Shown here: piece after piece, positions 1-6,052 of the stretch
Numbering within the stretch: position 1 is the stretch's first letter
How the letters are laid out: every line of letters starts with the position of its first letter
NCBI GenBank assembly: GCA_900555495.1
Contig: USLD01000085.1
Coordinates: 1-6,052, forward strand
From: an uncultured Slackia sp.
GTDB lineage: Bacteria; Actinomycetota; Coriobacteriia; Coriobacteriales; Eggerthellaceae
DNA length: 6,052 nt
Direction: 5' to 3'
Translations under genes and position numbers: made by a program
The notes under the pieces: model-generated
Databases searched by the model: none
Seen by the model: only the letters and a program-made list of their open reading frames with translations
Told to the model about the DNA's origin: nothing

Positions 1-4
1 TCGC

Positions 5-10
5 AGGAGA
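5..10 (+). promoter_or_regulatory. Ribosome binding site of the C39-like peptidase gene
   Basis: AGGAGA sits 8 bases before the ATG at 19. It is a good Shine-Dalgarno match and fixes this ATG as the start. The promoter would lie upstream of the window. Confidence 0.75.
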
Positions 11-18
11 AGACGTTC

Positions 19-1170
19 ATGGCATCGCAGCGAAACGACAGATACGATATCAACGATGATTACGAAGACGAGCGCGAAGCGGCGCGCCGCCGTCTCGAGC
101 GTCGTCGTGCGGCTTCGGGCTCCCAGCCCGCATCGTCTCGTCGCCAGACGCCCTCTTCGTCCGATCGCTCTCGCGCCCGCGCGCGCGACGGCGAGCGGAT
201 CGACCCGTTATCGCGCTCGCTCGTGGGCGCTCCCGCATCGGTCCTTTCCGACGGCGTGCATATTCCGCGCCCTGTGATCTTCGGCGCAGGGATCCTGCTC
301 CTCGTGGCTATTTTCGCCGGAATCGCGGCCATCGAGCGCGCCTGCACGGCGCAAGACGAGCCTCCCGCCGCCATCCAGGTCGACACGGGCGATGGAACCG
401 CCGCTTCCGAGGAACAGCCCGCCGCTCAGGCTGATTTCTCGCTTCTTCCCGCCGACACGCCGGCCGATATCGTTTCAGCGCTGGAGGCGAAGGCCGACGA
501 CCAGCGCGTGGTTTCGATCGTCAACAACGCGCAGGGCTACGTGGATACCTTCGGCGCCGTCTCTGCCGCGAACCTGTTCAAGCTCGCGGCCGAAGACGAC
601 GAGGCGCTCGATTTCGTGGCGGGCGTCTTGGGCGAGTATCCCGAGGCCTCCGGCGCCTCGATCGATGAATCGGTCACGAAGGGCGTTATTCCCATGTTCT
701 ATCAGTGGGATACGCGCTGGGGTTACGTCGATTACTGCGCGGGGCCCATCGGCACGACGGGTTGCTGCCCCACGTCGCTTTCCATGGTGTATGCGGGCCT
801 TACGGGTAAGACCGACAAGTCGCCTGCCGATTTCGCGGCCATTTCTACCGAGAACGGTTACGCCGAAGACGGGCAGGGAACCTACGCTACTTTCCTTACC
901 GATATGTCTGCGACCTTCGGTCTGCAGTGTGAGAAATTCACGCCCACCACGCAGAATTTCCTGACGTATCGCGAAAGCGGCTACGTGGTGATCTGTAACG
1001 TCGGCCCTGGCGATTTCACCGATTCGGGCCACTTCTTCGTGGCGACGGGCCTTGCCGAGGACGGCACCGTGAAGGTGAACGATCCGTATTCGAGCGTGCG
1101 TTCGGCCAAGACGTGGGATCCCGAGCGAATCGCGAACCAGTCGATCGGCATGTACGCGTTTCGCGCATAA
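19..1170 (+). CDS. Membrane-anchored C39-like cysteine peptidase family protein
   Basis: A 383-residue protein. Residues 1-65 are hydrophilic and crowded with Arg, Asp, Glu and Ser, and look disordered and cytoplasmic. One transmembrane helix spans about 85-106 (from PVIFGAG through the LLLVAIFAG stretch), followed by an acidic, Ala-rich linker (110-160) and a short helical segment (160-215). The C-terminal domain (about 222-383) resembles the papain-like Peptidase_C39_2 fold: Gln229 in the YQWD motif as oxyanion-hole candidate, Cys249 in GCCPTSLSMV as nucleophile (most relatives read GCGP), His338 in SGHFF, and Asp355 in VNDP completing a plausible Cys-His-Asp triad. The basic N-terminus before a single helix predicts type II topology with the peptidase domain outside. 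That domain is seen fused to ABC exporters in bacteriocin systems, but no such exporter is present here, so the substrate is unknown; cell-wall or surface-protein processing is a guess. The gene has its own ribosome binding site and is followed at once by a terminator. Confidence 0.82.
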   Translation: MASQRNDRYDINDDYEDEREAARRRLERRRAASGSQPASSRRQTPSSSDRSRARARDGERIDPLSRSLVGAPASVLSDGVHIPRPVIFGAGILLLVAIFAGIAAIERACTAQDEPPAAIQVDTGDGTAASEEQPAAQADFSLLPADTPADIVSALEAKADDQRVVSIVNNAQGYVDTFGAVSAANLFKLAAEDDEALDFVAGVLGEYPEASGASIDESVTKGVIPMFYQWDTRWGYVDYCAGPIGTTGCCPTSLSMVYAGLTGKTDKSPADFAAISTENGYAEDGQGTYATFLTDMSATFGLQCEKFTPTTQNFLTYRESGYVVICNVGPGDFTDSGHFFVATGLAEDGTVKVNDPYSSVRSAKTWDPERIANQSIGMYAFRA

Positions 1171-1174
1171 CCGC

Positions 1175-1206
1175 AAGCGGCGCAGTTTTTGCGCCGCTTT
1201 TCTTTT
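1175..1206 (+). terminator. Intrinsic terminator of the peptidase gene
   Basis: A perfect 10-bp stem, AAGCGGCGCA (1175-1184) with TGCGCCGCTT (1190-1199), closes a 5-base GTTTT loop and is followed by TTCTTTT. It begins 5 bases after the TAA stop, so transcription of the peptidase gene probably ends here and the transporter gene is a separate unit. Confidence 0.9.
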
Positions 1207-1264
1207 ACATATTCGGCCGTCTATGGCGTCGGCCGGGCTTTTCGCATGAGAAAGCGCTTCATCG

Positions 1265-1273
1265 TGGTAAAGT
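1265..1273 (+). promoter_or_regulatory. Possible extended -10 promoter of the transporter gene
   Basis: TGGTAAAGT fits the extended -10 pattern (TG, one base, then a 4-of-6 match to TATAAT). It lies between the upstream terminator and the transporter start, where a promoter is needed. No good -35 box is visible at 16-18 bases upstream. A start near 1280 would leave a leader of about 35 bases. The call rests mainly on position. Confidence 0.3.
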
Positions 1274-1300
1274 ATGCCTCCATATTGCACGTCCCAACAG

Positions 1301-1308
1301 AAGGAGGA
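1301..1308 (+). promoter_or_regulatory. Ribosome binding site deciding the transporter start
   Basis: AAGGAGGA is a near-perfect Shine-Dalgarno sequence ending 7 bases before the ATG at 1316. It selects this ATG over the in-frame ATG at 1274, which would add 14 polar residues, has no such site before it and would place the ribosome binding site inside the coding region. Confidence 0.88.
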
Positions 1309-1315
1309 CCACGTT

Positions 1316-2584
1316 ATGAAGAAGGTGCTCACCAGCCTACCTTTCATTTTGCTGGTGTCCGTCGTCGTGGGCATTCTCGTAGGCCTGGTGGCCAACGAGA
1401 CGGTCATGAACGTCGTCGTCACCGTTAAATACATCCTGGGGCAGTTGATCACGTTCTGTGTCCCGCTTATCATCATCGGCTTCATCGCTCCGTCGATCAC
1501 CAAGCTCGGGAAGAACGTTTCGCGCATCCTGGGCGTGGCCGTGATCCTGGCCTATCTTTCGTCCATCGGCGCCGCGTTCTTCTCGATGGTTTCGGGCTAT
1601 GCGCTTATTCCCAACCTGTCGATCGCCACGTCGGTCGACGGCCTCAGGGAGCTTCCCGAAATCGTCTTCCAGCTGGACATCCCTCAGATCATGCCCGTCA
1701 TGAGCGCGCTCGTTCTGGCCGTCTTGCTGGGTCTTGCCTGCGTGTGGGCGAAGGCCGACGGCATCGCGCACTTGCTTGACGAGTTCCAGCGCATCGTGTT
1801 GTCCGTGGTCACGCGCGTGGTCATTCCGCTGCTGCCGTTCTTCATCGCCACCACGTTCTGCGCGCTGGCGTATGAGGGTACCATCACCAAGCAGCTGCCC
1901 GTGTTCTTGCTGGTCGTGGTGATCGTTATCGTGGGCCACTATATTTGGCTGGCGGTCATCTACGGTATCGCCGGCGCCTATGCGGGCAAAAATCCGCTCC
2001 AGGTCATCAAACACTACGGCCCTGCGTACCTCACCGCGGTCGGCACCATGTCTTCGGCTGCCACGCTTGCTGTCGCGCTGCAGTGCGCGAACAAGGCCGT
2101 GCCGCCGCTGCGTCGCGACATGGTGAGCTTCGGCATTCCTCTGTTCGCCAACATCCACCTGTGCGGATCGGTTCTGACCGAGGTCTTCTTCGTGATGACC
2201 ATCTCCCAGATGCTTTACGGCGCCACGCCCGACCTTGGCACCATGATCTTGTTCTGCCTGCTTCTGGGCGTGTTCGCCATCGGCGCCCCGGGCGTTCCCG
2301 GCGGCACGGTCATGGCTTCGCTCGGCCTGATCACGGGCGTGCTCGGCTTCGATGCTACGGGCACCGCGCTCGTGCTCACCATCTTCGCGCTGCAGCACAG
2401 CTTCGGCACCGCCTGCAACGTGACGGGCGACGGCGCGCTTTCCCTGTTCCTGAGCGGCTATGTGCGCAAGAAGGGCATCGAAGAAAGCGACCAACACGTC
2501 GAGCTGTTCAACACCTCCGACGAGACCAAGCTGGGCATCAGCTACGACCAGCGCGAGAAGGCCGAAGAAATCGCCGCGCGCTAA
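1316..2584 (+). CDS. Sodium:dicarboxylate/amino-acid symporter family (SDF/DAACS) transporter, divergent
   Basis: A 422-residue polytopic inner-membrane protein. Hydrophobic segments start at residues 7-27 and continue to about 383, followed by a charged cytoplasmic tail (384-422). Family hallmarks in order: a re-entrant loop HP1 Ser-rich motif (TMSSAAT, 244-250), a degenerate TM7 motif (HLCGS, 281-285, where glutamate transporters read NMDGT), an HP2 loop (APGVPGG, 324-330) and the TM8 motif NVTGD (368-372). Members use inward Na+ or H+ gradients to import acidic or neutral amino acids or C4-dicarboxylates. Here, aligned by eye to the archaeal GltPh protein, the position of the carboxylate-binding Arg397 is Gly364, that of the amino-binding Asp394 is His361, and those of the Na+ ligands Asn310 and Asp312 are His281 and Cys283. 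Ordinary glutamate or aspartate transport is therefore unlikely, and the substrate is open. Terminators flank the gene, indicating a monocistronic unit. Family assignment is firm; substrate is not. Confidence 0.88.
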   Translation: MKKVLTSLPFILLVSVVVGILVGLVANETVMNVVVTVKYILGQLITFCVPLIIIGFIAPSITKLGKNVSRILGVAVILAYLSSIGAAFFSMVSGYALIPNLSIATSVDGLRELPEIVFQLDIPQIMPVMSALVLAVLLGLACVWAKADGIAHLLDEFQRIVLSVVTRVVIPLLPFFIATTFCALAYEGTITKQLPVFLLVVVIVIVGHYIWLAVIYGIAGAYAGKNPLQVIKHYGPAYLTAVGTMSSAATLAVALQCANKAVPPLRRDMVSFGIPLFANIHLCGSVLTEVFFVMTISQMLYGATPDLGTMILFCLLLGVFAIGAPGVPGGTVMASLGLITGVLGFDATGTALVLTIFALQHSFGTACNVTGDGALSLFLSGYVRKKGIEESDQHVELFNTSDETKLGISYDQREKAEEIAAR

Positions 2585-2636
2585 CGCGTTAGCCCTGGCT
2601 CTCAAGTGCTTTATCGGGTCCGTTCCGAACGTTTCG

Positions 2637-2683
2637 AACCTCCCGCGACCGCCGATTTCTCGTTGGTCGCGGGAGGTTTTTTT
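2637..2683 (+). terminator. Strong intrinsic terminator after the transporter gene
   Basis: A perfect 14-bp stem, 2637-2650 paired with 2665-2678 (core CCTCCCGCGACC with GGTCGCGGGAGG), encloses a 14-base loop and runs into seven T (2677-2683). It separates the transporter from the downstream reductase operon. Confidence 0.95.
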
Positions 2684-2750
2684 GTCGGCGCATGTTCGCC
2701 GGTGACGCTCTTGACCCCGATTTCGCGCGCTCTTCATAGGGTCCTGGGAA

Positions 2751-2806
2751 CTCTTAATAAATCGATAAGATTTGAACAATAAAAACGAAATATAAGCGGT
2801 ATAGAG
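2751..2806 (+). promoter_or_regulatory. AT-rich probable promoter region of the dms operon
   Basis: A sharply AT-rich island in an otherwise GC-rich window, placed between the terminator and the reductase gene. It contains a TTGAAC -35-like box (2772-2777) and two -10-like boxes, TATAAG (2791-2796) and TATAGA (2800-2805). Neither -10 is at standard spacing from TTGAAC (13 and 22 bases), so the exact promoter elements cannot be assigned. If TATAGA is used, transcription would start near 2812 and the inverted repeat at 2829-2865 would fall in the leader RNA. No FNR-type TTGAT(N4)ATCAA site is visible. Confidence 0.4.
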
Positions 2807-2828
2807 GTTCCTTGTCCGAGGGCATACA

Positions 2829-2865
2829 CTCTTGCTTGCAGTGTTCTGCACGAGTGCAACAAGAG
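2829..2865 (+). repeat. Inverted repeat / leader hairpin next to the dmsA ribosome binding site
   Basis: CTCTTG (2829-2834) plus TTGCA (2836-2840) pairs with TGCAA (2855-2859) plus CAAGAG (2860-2865), an 11-bp stem with a single bulged C (2835) and a 14-base loop. The 3' arm runs into the G-rich ribosome binding site (AGAGGGGG, 2862-2869). It could be an RNA element affecting initiation or a DNA operator; it has no T tract and is not a terminator. Confidence 0.5.
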
Positions 2866-2869
2866 GGGG
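2862..2869 (+). promoter_or_regulatory. Ribosome binding site of the dmsA-like gene
   Basis: AGAGGGGG ends 4 bases before the ATG at 2874, an imperfect and closely spaced Shine-Dalgarno site whose first bases fall in the hairpin arm. It favours ATG 2874 over the in-frame ATG at 2892, which lacks a clear site, and over in-frame upstream non-ATG codons. Confidence 0.6.
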
Positions 2870-2873
2870 AATT

Positions 2874-5498
2874 ATGCATGATGCACAGGGCATGGGTCTG
2901 AGCAGGCGTTCGTTCGTCGCTTGGGCCGGCGTTCTGGGCGCTGGAGCCGCGCTGAGCGGCTGCGCTCCCAAGGCCGCCGAGGATAAAACCGCTGAGGTTA
3001 ACGAGGAAGTCATCGGCTCTCAGCCGTTCGAATTCGACAAAGAAGTCTGGGGCGGATGCCACGTCAACTGCGGCAGCCGTTGCCCGTTGAAGCTCTATGT
3101 CAAAGACGGCACGGTCGTGCGCGTCGGAAACGATAACGAAGGTACCGACGATTTCGGTCCGGGCGAAATCTACCAGATGCGCTCCTGCGTCCGCGGTCGC
3201 ACGAATCGCCAGCGTATCTACAACGCGACCCGCATCCAGAAGCCGCTCAAGCGCGTCGAAGGCACGAAGCGCGGCGAGGGCAAGTACGAGGAAATTTCCT
3301 GGGAAGACGCCATTCGCGAAATCGGCGACATCATGAAGGGCATCAAGGACGAATACGGCAACGATGCCTTCTATATTCAGTACGGCACCGGCCAGCTCGG
3401 CGGCACCGTTTCCAAGTCGTGGCATCCCGATGCCACGATGTTCGCCCGTATGATGAACTGCTGGGGCGGCTACCTGCGCCAGTACTGCGACTACTCCACC
3501 GGTCAGATCGACCGCGAGCTGTCCCTGTTCAACGGCGATTCCTATTCCAACAACGAGGTCACCGACTTGGTGAACTCCAAGAATATCGTGCTGTTCGGCA
3601 ATAATCCGGCCAATACCCGTATGTCCGGCTCTGCCATGATGTACCTCATTACCAAGGTTCGCGAGCAGAACCCCGAGGCCAACATCATCGTGGTCGATCC
3701 GCACCTGTCCGACACCGCCATCGGCGTCGCTACCACCTGGATCCCCATCCGTCCCGGCACCGACGCAGCGCTGGTCGCCGGCATGATCCACTATCTGTAT
3801 ACCAACGGCAAGCTTGACGAAGGCATGATCCGCGAGAAGTTCGTCGGATTCTTCTCCGCCTCCTTCGCCGCCGACGTCGCGGCCGCCGAGCCCACCGATC
3901 CCACCATGTTCATGGGCGTCGATCCCACCGGCTCTTTGACCGTCGACGAAGACATGTCCTACGAGGCCTACCTCAAGGGCACGGGCGCATACGCCGGCTC
4001 CGGCGAGAAGACCCCCGAGTGGGCGAGCGCCATCACCGGCATCCCCGCCGACAACATCCGCATGCTGGCCGAGGTGTTCGTCAACGGCCCCACCGCCACC
4101 ATCCAGGGTTGGGGTCCGCAGCGCCACTCCAACGGCGGCAACTCTGCCCGCGCCATCGGCCTGATCGCTGCGATCACCGGCAACGCCGGCATCTCCGGCG
4201 GCGGCACGGGTGCGCGCGAAGGCGTCGGCGGCGTCGGCTACAAGGATCCCGGCTCCGTCCCGGTGTTCGCCGACAAGAACACCGTCGAGCCCGTCATCTC
4301 CTTCTTCGAGTGGTTCCGCGCCATCGAGGATTACAAGTCCATGACCGACACCACCTGGGGTCTGCGTCGCGTGAACGAGGACGGCGACACCGTGCATGCG
4401 GCCGAGCCCGGCGAAATCAGCCTGAAGGCTCCCATCAAGTTCATCTGGAACTACGCCAGCAATGTCATGATGGGCCAGCATGCCGACATCAACGACTGCC
4501 TGCGCATCTACAACCTGCCCGACGAGAAGGATTCCGGCCTGCGATGCATCGTCACGTGCGACGTGTACATGACGCCGACCGCCATGATTTCGGACTACAT
4601 CCTTCCCGGCACCACGAGTTTCGAGGAAATCGACGTTACCAAAGGCGGTAGCGCTTGGACCGGTTTCGTGCTGTGCGAAAGCCCGGCCATCGATCCTCTG
4701 TTCGAGGCCAAGCCGGTCTATGAAATCTGCACCATGCTTTCCGAGGAGCTCGGCGTGAAGGACGAGTTCACCGAGGGCAAGACGCAGGAAGACTGGGTCG
4801 AATGGCTCTACGAGCAGGGCAAGGAGAAGGGCGCGGCTTTGCCCGACACCTTCGAGGAGTTCAAGTCGACCGGCCTGTTCAAACAGACCGACGACCACGA
4901 GCCCGCCGTTGCCGACACGTCCGAGATCGCCACGCCGTCCGGTAAATACGAGGTGTTCTCCAAGCAGGTGTACAACATCTCCAAGCAGTGGGACATCACG
5001 GCCGCAGGCTACGTTCCCGAGGACGGTCTCGACCAGATCACGCCGTGCCCCGTGTGGTACGAGAGCTTCGAGAGCTTCGGCGATGCCGAGACCAAGAAGG
5101 AATGTCCCTTCCAGCTCATCGGCCACCACACCAAGACCCGTACGCATTCGTCCTACGGCAACGTCGATTGGATGAAGTCCGTCGCGCCGCAGCAGTGCTG
5201 GATCAATACCAAGGACGCCGCGGACCTGGGCATCGAAAACGACGACATGGTCATCGTGAGCACCAAGCGCGGCCGTACCCAGATCTCCGCGAAGGTCACC
5301 GACCGCATCATGCCGGGCGTCGTGTCCATTCCGCAGGGCGCCTGGTACGATCCCGAGACGCGCGATGCCGACAAGCTCGGCGACCCGAGCGTCCTCGATC
5401 GCGGCGGCTGCATCTCGGTTCTGACCTCGCAGCGCCCGACCGCCATCTCCAAGGGCAACGGCGTTCATTCCAACCTGTGCAAGATCGAGAAAGCATAA
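2874..5498 (+). CDS. dmsA: DmsA-type molybdopterin oxidoreductase, catalytic subunit (Tat-exported)
   Basis: An 874-residue catalytic subunit of the DMSO reductase family, expected to carry Mo-bisMGD and one [4Fe-4S] cluster and to reduce DMSO or a related S- or N-oxide as terminal acceptor. Residues 9-30 form a Tat signal (LSRRSF twin-arginine motif, then a hydrophobic run) ending in LSGC, a lipobox with Cys30. The FS0 cluster ligands are Cys62, Cys66, Cys70 and Cys105 (CX3CX3C then CVRGR). Ser208 in CDYST sits where E. coli DmsA has its Mo-ligand serine. Further family blocks are LFGNNPANTRMSG (240-252), IPIRPGTDAA (290-299), GWGPQRHSNG (412-421) and a C-terminal dinucleotide-binding domain from about 745 (HSSYGNVD; GGCISVLTSQRP). 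By recollection, E. coli DmsA is about 814 residues; the extra length includes roughly 24 residues between 324 and 383. The gene is followed after 13 bases by its electron-transfer partner. Family assignment is near certain; the true substrate is not, because Eggerthellaceae carry many paralogues. Confidence 0.93.
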   Translation: MHDAQGMGLSRRSFVAWAGVLGAGAALSGCAPKAAEDKTAEVNEEVIGSQPFEFDKEVWGGCHVNCGSRCPLKLYVKDGTVVRVGNDNEGTDDFGPGEIYQMRSCVRGRTNRQRIYNATRIQKPLKRVEGTKRGEGKYEEISWEDAIREIGDIMKGIKDEYGNDAFYIQYGTGQLGGTVSKSWHPDATMFARMMNCWGGYLRQYCDYSTGQIDRELSLFNGDSYSNNEVTDLVNSKNIVLFGNNPANTRMSGSAMMYLITKVREQNPEANIIVVDPHLSDTAIGVATTWIPIRPGTDAALVAGMIHYLYTNGKLDEGMIREKFVGFFSASFAADVAAAEPTDPTMFMGVDPTGSLTVDEDMSYEAYLKGTGAYAGSGEKTPEWASAITGIPADNIRMLAEVFVNGPTATIQGWGPQRHSNGGNSARAIGLIAAITGNAGISGGGTGAREGVGGVGYKDPGSVPVFADKNTVEPVISFFEWFRAIEDYKSMTDTTWGLRRVNEDGDTVHAAEPGEISLKAPIKFIWNYASNVMMGQHADINDCLRIYNLPDEKDSGLRCIVTCDVYMTPTAMISDYILPGTTSFEEIDVTKGGSAWTGFVLCESPAIDPLFEAKPVYEICTMLSEELGVKDEFTEGKTQEDWVEWLYEQGKEKGAALPDTFEEFKSTGLFKQTDDHEPAVADTSEIATPSGKYEVFSKQVYNISKQWDITAAGYVPEDGLDQITPCPVWYESFESFGDAETKKECPFQLIGHHTKTRTHSSYGNVDWMKSVAPQQCWINTKDAADLGIENDDMVIVSTKRGRTQISAKVTDRIMPGVVSIPQGAWYDPETRDADKLGDPSVLDRGGCISVLTSQRPTAISKGNGVHSNLCKIEKA

Positions 5499-5503
5499 GG
5501 AGG
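5497..5503 (+). promoter_or_regulatory. Ribosome binding site of the dmsB-like gene
   Basis: AAGGAGG overlaps the last two bases of the dmsA TAA stop and lies 8 bases before the ATG at 5512. It is a much stronger site than that of dmsA and supports co-translation from one operon mRNA. Confidence 0.85.
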
Positions 5504-5511
5504 CATAAGCG

Positions 5512-6052
5512 ATGACTAAATACGGCTTTTTCGTCAACACCGATATTTGCACAGGCTGCAAGGCTTGCATGACCTCGTGCTTCGACCGCAACGACCTCGA
5601 GGTTCCTCAGAAGTTCCGCAAGGTCTACGAATTCGGCGGCGGCGACTGGACCGCCGACGAGTCCGGCGCATTCACCCAGACCGCATTCGGCTACTACGTT
5701 TCCATGACGTGCGGCCAGTGCGAAAACCCCGCCTGCATGGCGTCGTGTCCCACCGGCGCGCTGTCCAAGGATGAGGAAACCGGCATCGTCAAGGTCGATT
5801 ACGAGCTGTGCACCGGCTGCATGAGCTGCGAGAAGGCATGCCCCTACGGCCATCCCACGCAGATGTCCGACGGCTTCGCCCATAAATGCGTCATGTGTAC
5901 CGATCGCTCCGAGGACGGCCAGCCCGACCCGGCATGCGCGAAAGCGTGCCCCGTGCGCGCCATCAAGTTCGGCGACATCGACGAGCTGCGCGCCGAGTAC
6001 GGCGACGTGTGCGCGCTGGGCGAACTGGGCGACAGCACCCAGCCTAACGTGG
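5512..6052 (+). CDS. dmsB: DmsB-type four [4Fe-4S] ferredoxin subunit (partial, runs off the window)
   Basis: Reads open from ATG 5512 to the window edge, giving 180 residues and one extra base; E. coli DmsB is about 205, so perhaps 10-30 residues are missing. Four cysteine groups are visible: Cys13/16/19/23, Cys67/70/75/79, Cys100/103/106/110 and Cys126/129/142/146 (CX2C, 12 residues, CX3C). These match the four [4Fe-4S] clusters of DmsB-type subunits, which carry electrons from the membrane quinol-oxidising anchor to the catalytic subunit. YGFFVNTDICTGCKAC at the start and GDWTADE and FGYYVSMTCGQC further on closely follow the DmsB pattern. An extra Cys167 lies outside the motifs. There is no signal peptide, so it should be exported folded with the Tat-bearing DmsA. 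It lies 13 bases downstream of dmsA in the same operon; a dmsC-type anchor and a TorD/DmsD-type chaperone would be expected next. Confidence 0.93.
   Translation, partial: MTKYGFFVNTDICTGCKACMTSCFDRNDLEVPQKFRKVYEFGGGDWTADESGAFTQTAFGYYVSMTCGQCENPACMASCPTGALSKDEETGIVKVDYELCTGCMSCEKACPYGHPTQMSDGFAHKCVMCTDRSEDGQPDPACAKACPVRAIKFGDIDELRAEYGDVCALGELGDSTQPNV

Noticed and set aside
1214..1241. Inverted GGCCG...CGGCC pair before a short T run as a second terminator
   Set aside because: Only a 5-bp stem with a 10-base loop, and the T run is short; the adjacent 10-bp stem at 1175-1199 explains termination far better.
1274..1315. Longer N-terminus for the transporter from the ATG at 1274
   Set aside because: The AAGGAGGA at 1301-1308 is correctly placed for ATG 1316, and the 14 extra residues are polar and unlike the family's hydrophobic beginning.
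475..1527. A 350-codon open frame on the - strand
   Set aside because: It overlaps the peptidase gene, the terminator and the start of the transporter gene, and shows no domain; it is a shadow frame.
1945..2592. A 215-codon + strand frame inside the transporter gene
   Set aside because: Out of frame with the real gene, Arg/His/Ala-rich, with no family motifs.
2711..2740. TTGACC (2711-2716) with CATAGG (2735-2740) as a sigma-70 promoter
   Set aside because: The -35 match is good, but the -10 matches only 3 of 6 positions and the site lies in GC-rich sequence upstream of a more promising AT-rich island.
1337..3013. A 558-codon open frame on the - strand across the transporter gene and intergenic region
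   Set aside because: Its translation is His/Arg/Asp/Gln-rich low-complexity sequence, it crosses a strong terminator and the promoter island, and it is antisense to a well-supported membrane protein gene.
2754..5591. A 945-codon open frame on the - strand covering the whole dmsA-like gene
   Set aside because: Its frame mirrors a gene with strong third-position C/G preference, which removes stop codons from the antisense frame. The translation is a Gly/Asp/Val/His-rich sequence with no recognisable domain, while the + strand gene has clear family motifs throughout.

Overview
The window is about 60% GC apart from one short AT-rich island, and every supported gene lies on the + strand. The gene types suggest a monoderm anaerobic actinobacterium of the Coriobacteriia, most likely an Eggerthellaceae-like gut or oral organism. 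The pointers are a Tat-exported molybdoenzyme with a lipobox, strong AAGGAGG ribosome binding sites, and a C39-like peptidase with a basic cytoplasmic tail. This taxonomic call is an inference from style and content, not from a search.

Layout: (1) 19-1170 encodes a membrane-anchored C39-like cysteine peptidase and ends at a strong intrinsic terminator (1175-1206). (2) 1316-2584 encodes a divergent sodium:dicarboxylate/amino-acid symporter family (SDF/DAACS) transporter, closed by a second strong terminator (2637-2683). (3) A 289-bp intergenic region holds that terminator, an AT-rich probable promoter island (about 2751-2806) and an inverted repeat (2829-2865) touching the ribosome binding site of the next gene. 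(4) 2874-5498 encodes a DmsA-type molybdopterin oxidoreductase catalytic subunit with a Tat signal and a lipobox cysteine. (5) 5512 to the window edge encodes the first 180 residues of its DmsB-type four-cluster ferredoxin partner.

Genes 4 and 5 form a dms-type operon. The expected layout is electrons passing from a membrane anchor (presumably encoded just beyond the window) through the four [4Fe-4S] clusters of DmsB and the FS0 cluster of DmsA to the Mo-bisMGD site, where an S- or N-oxide or a related acceptor is reduced outside the membrane. The peptidase and transporter genes are each closed off by terminators, so they are probably separate transcription units. I see no RNA gene, mobile element, CRISPR array or recombination site. 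The points most worth a second look are the replaced substrate- and ion-site residues in the transporter, the lipobox on the reductase, and the hairpin at the reductase ribosome binding site.
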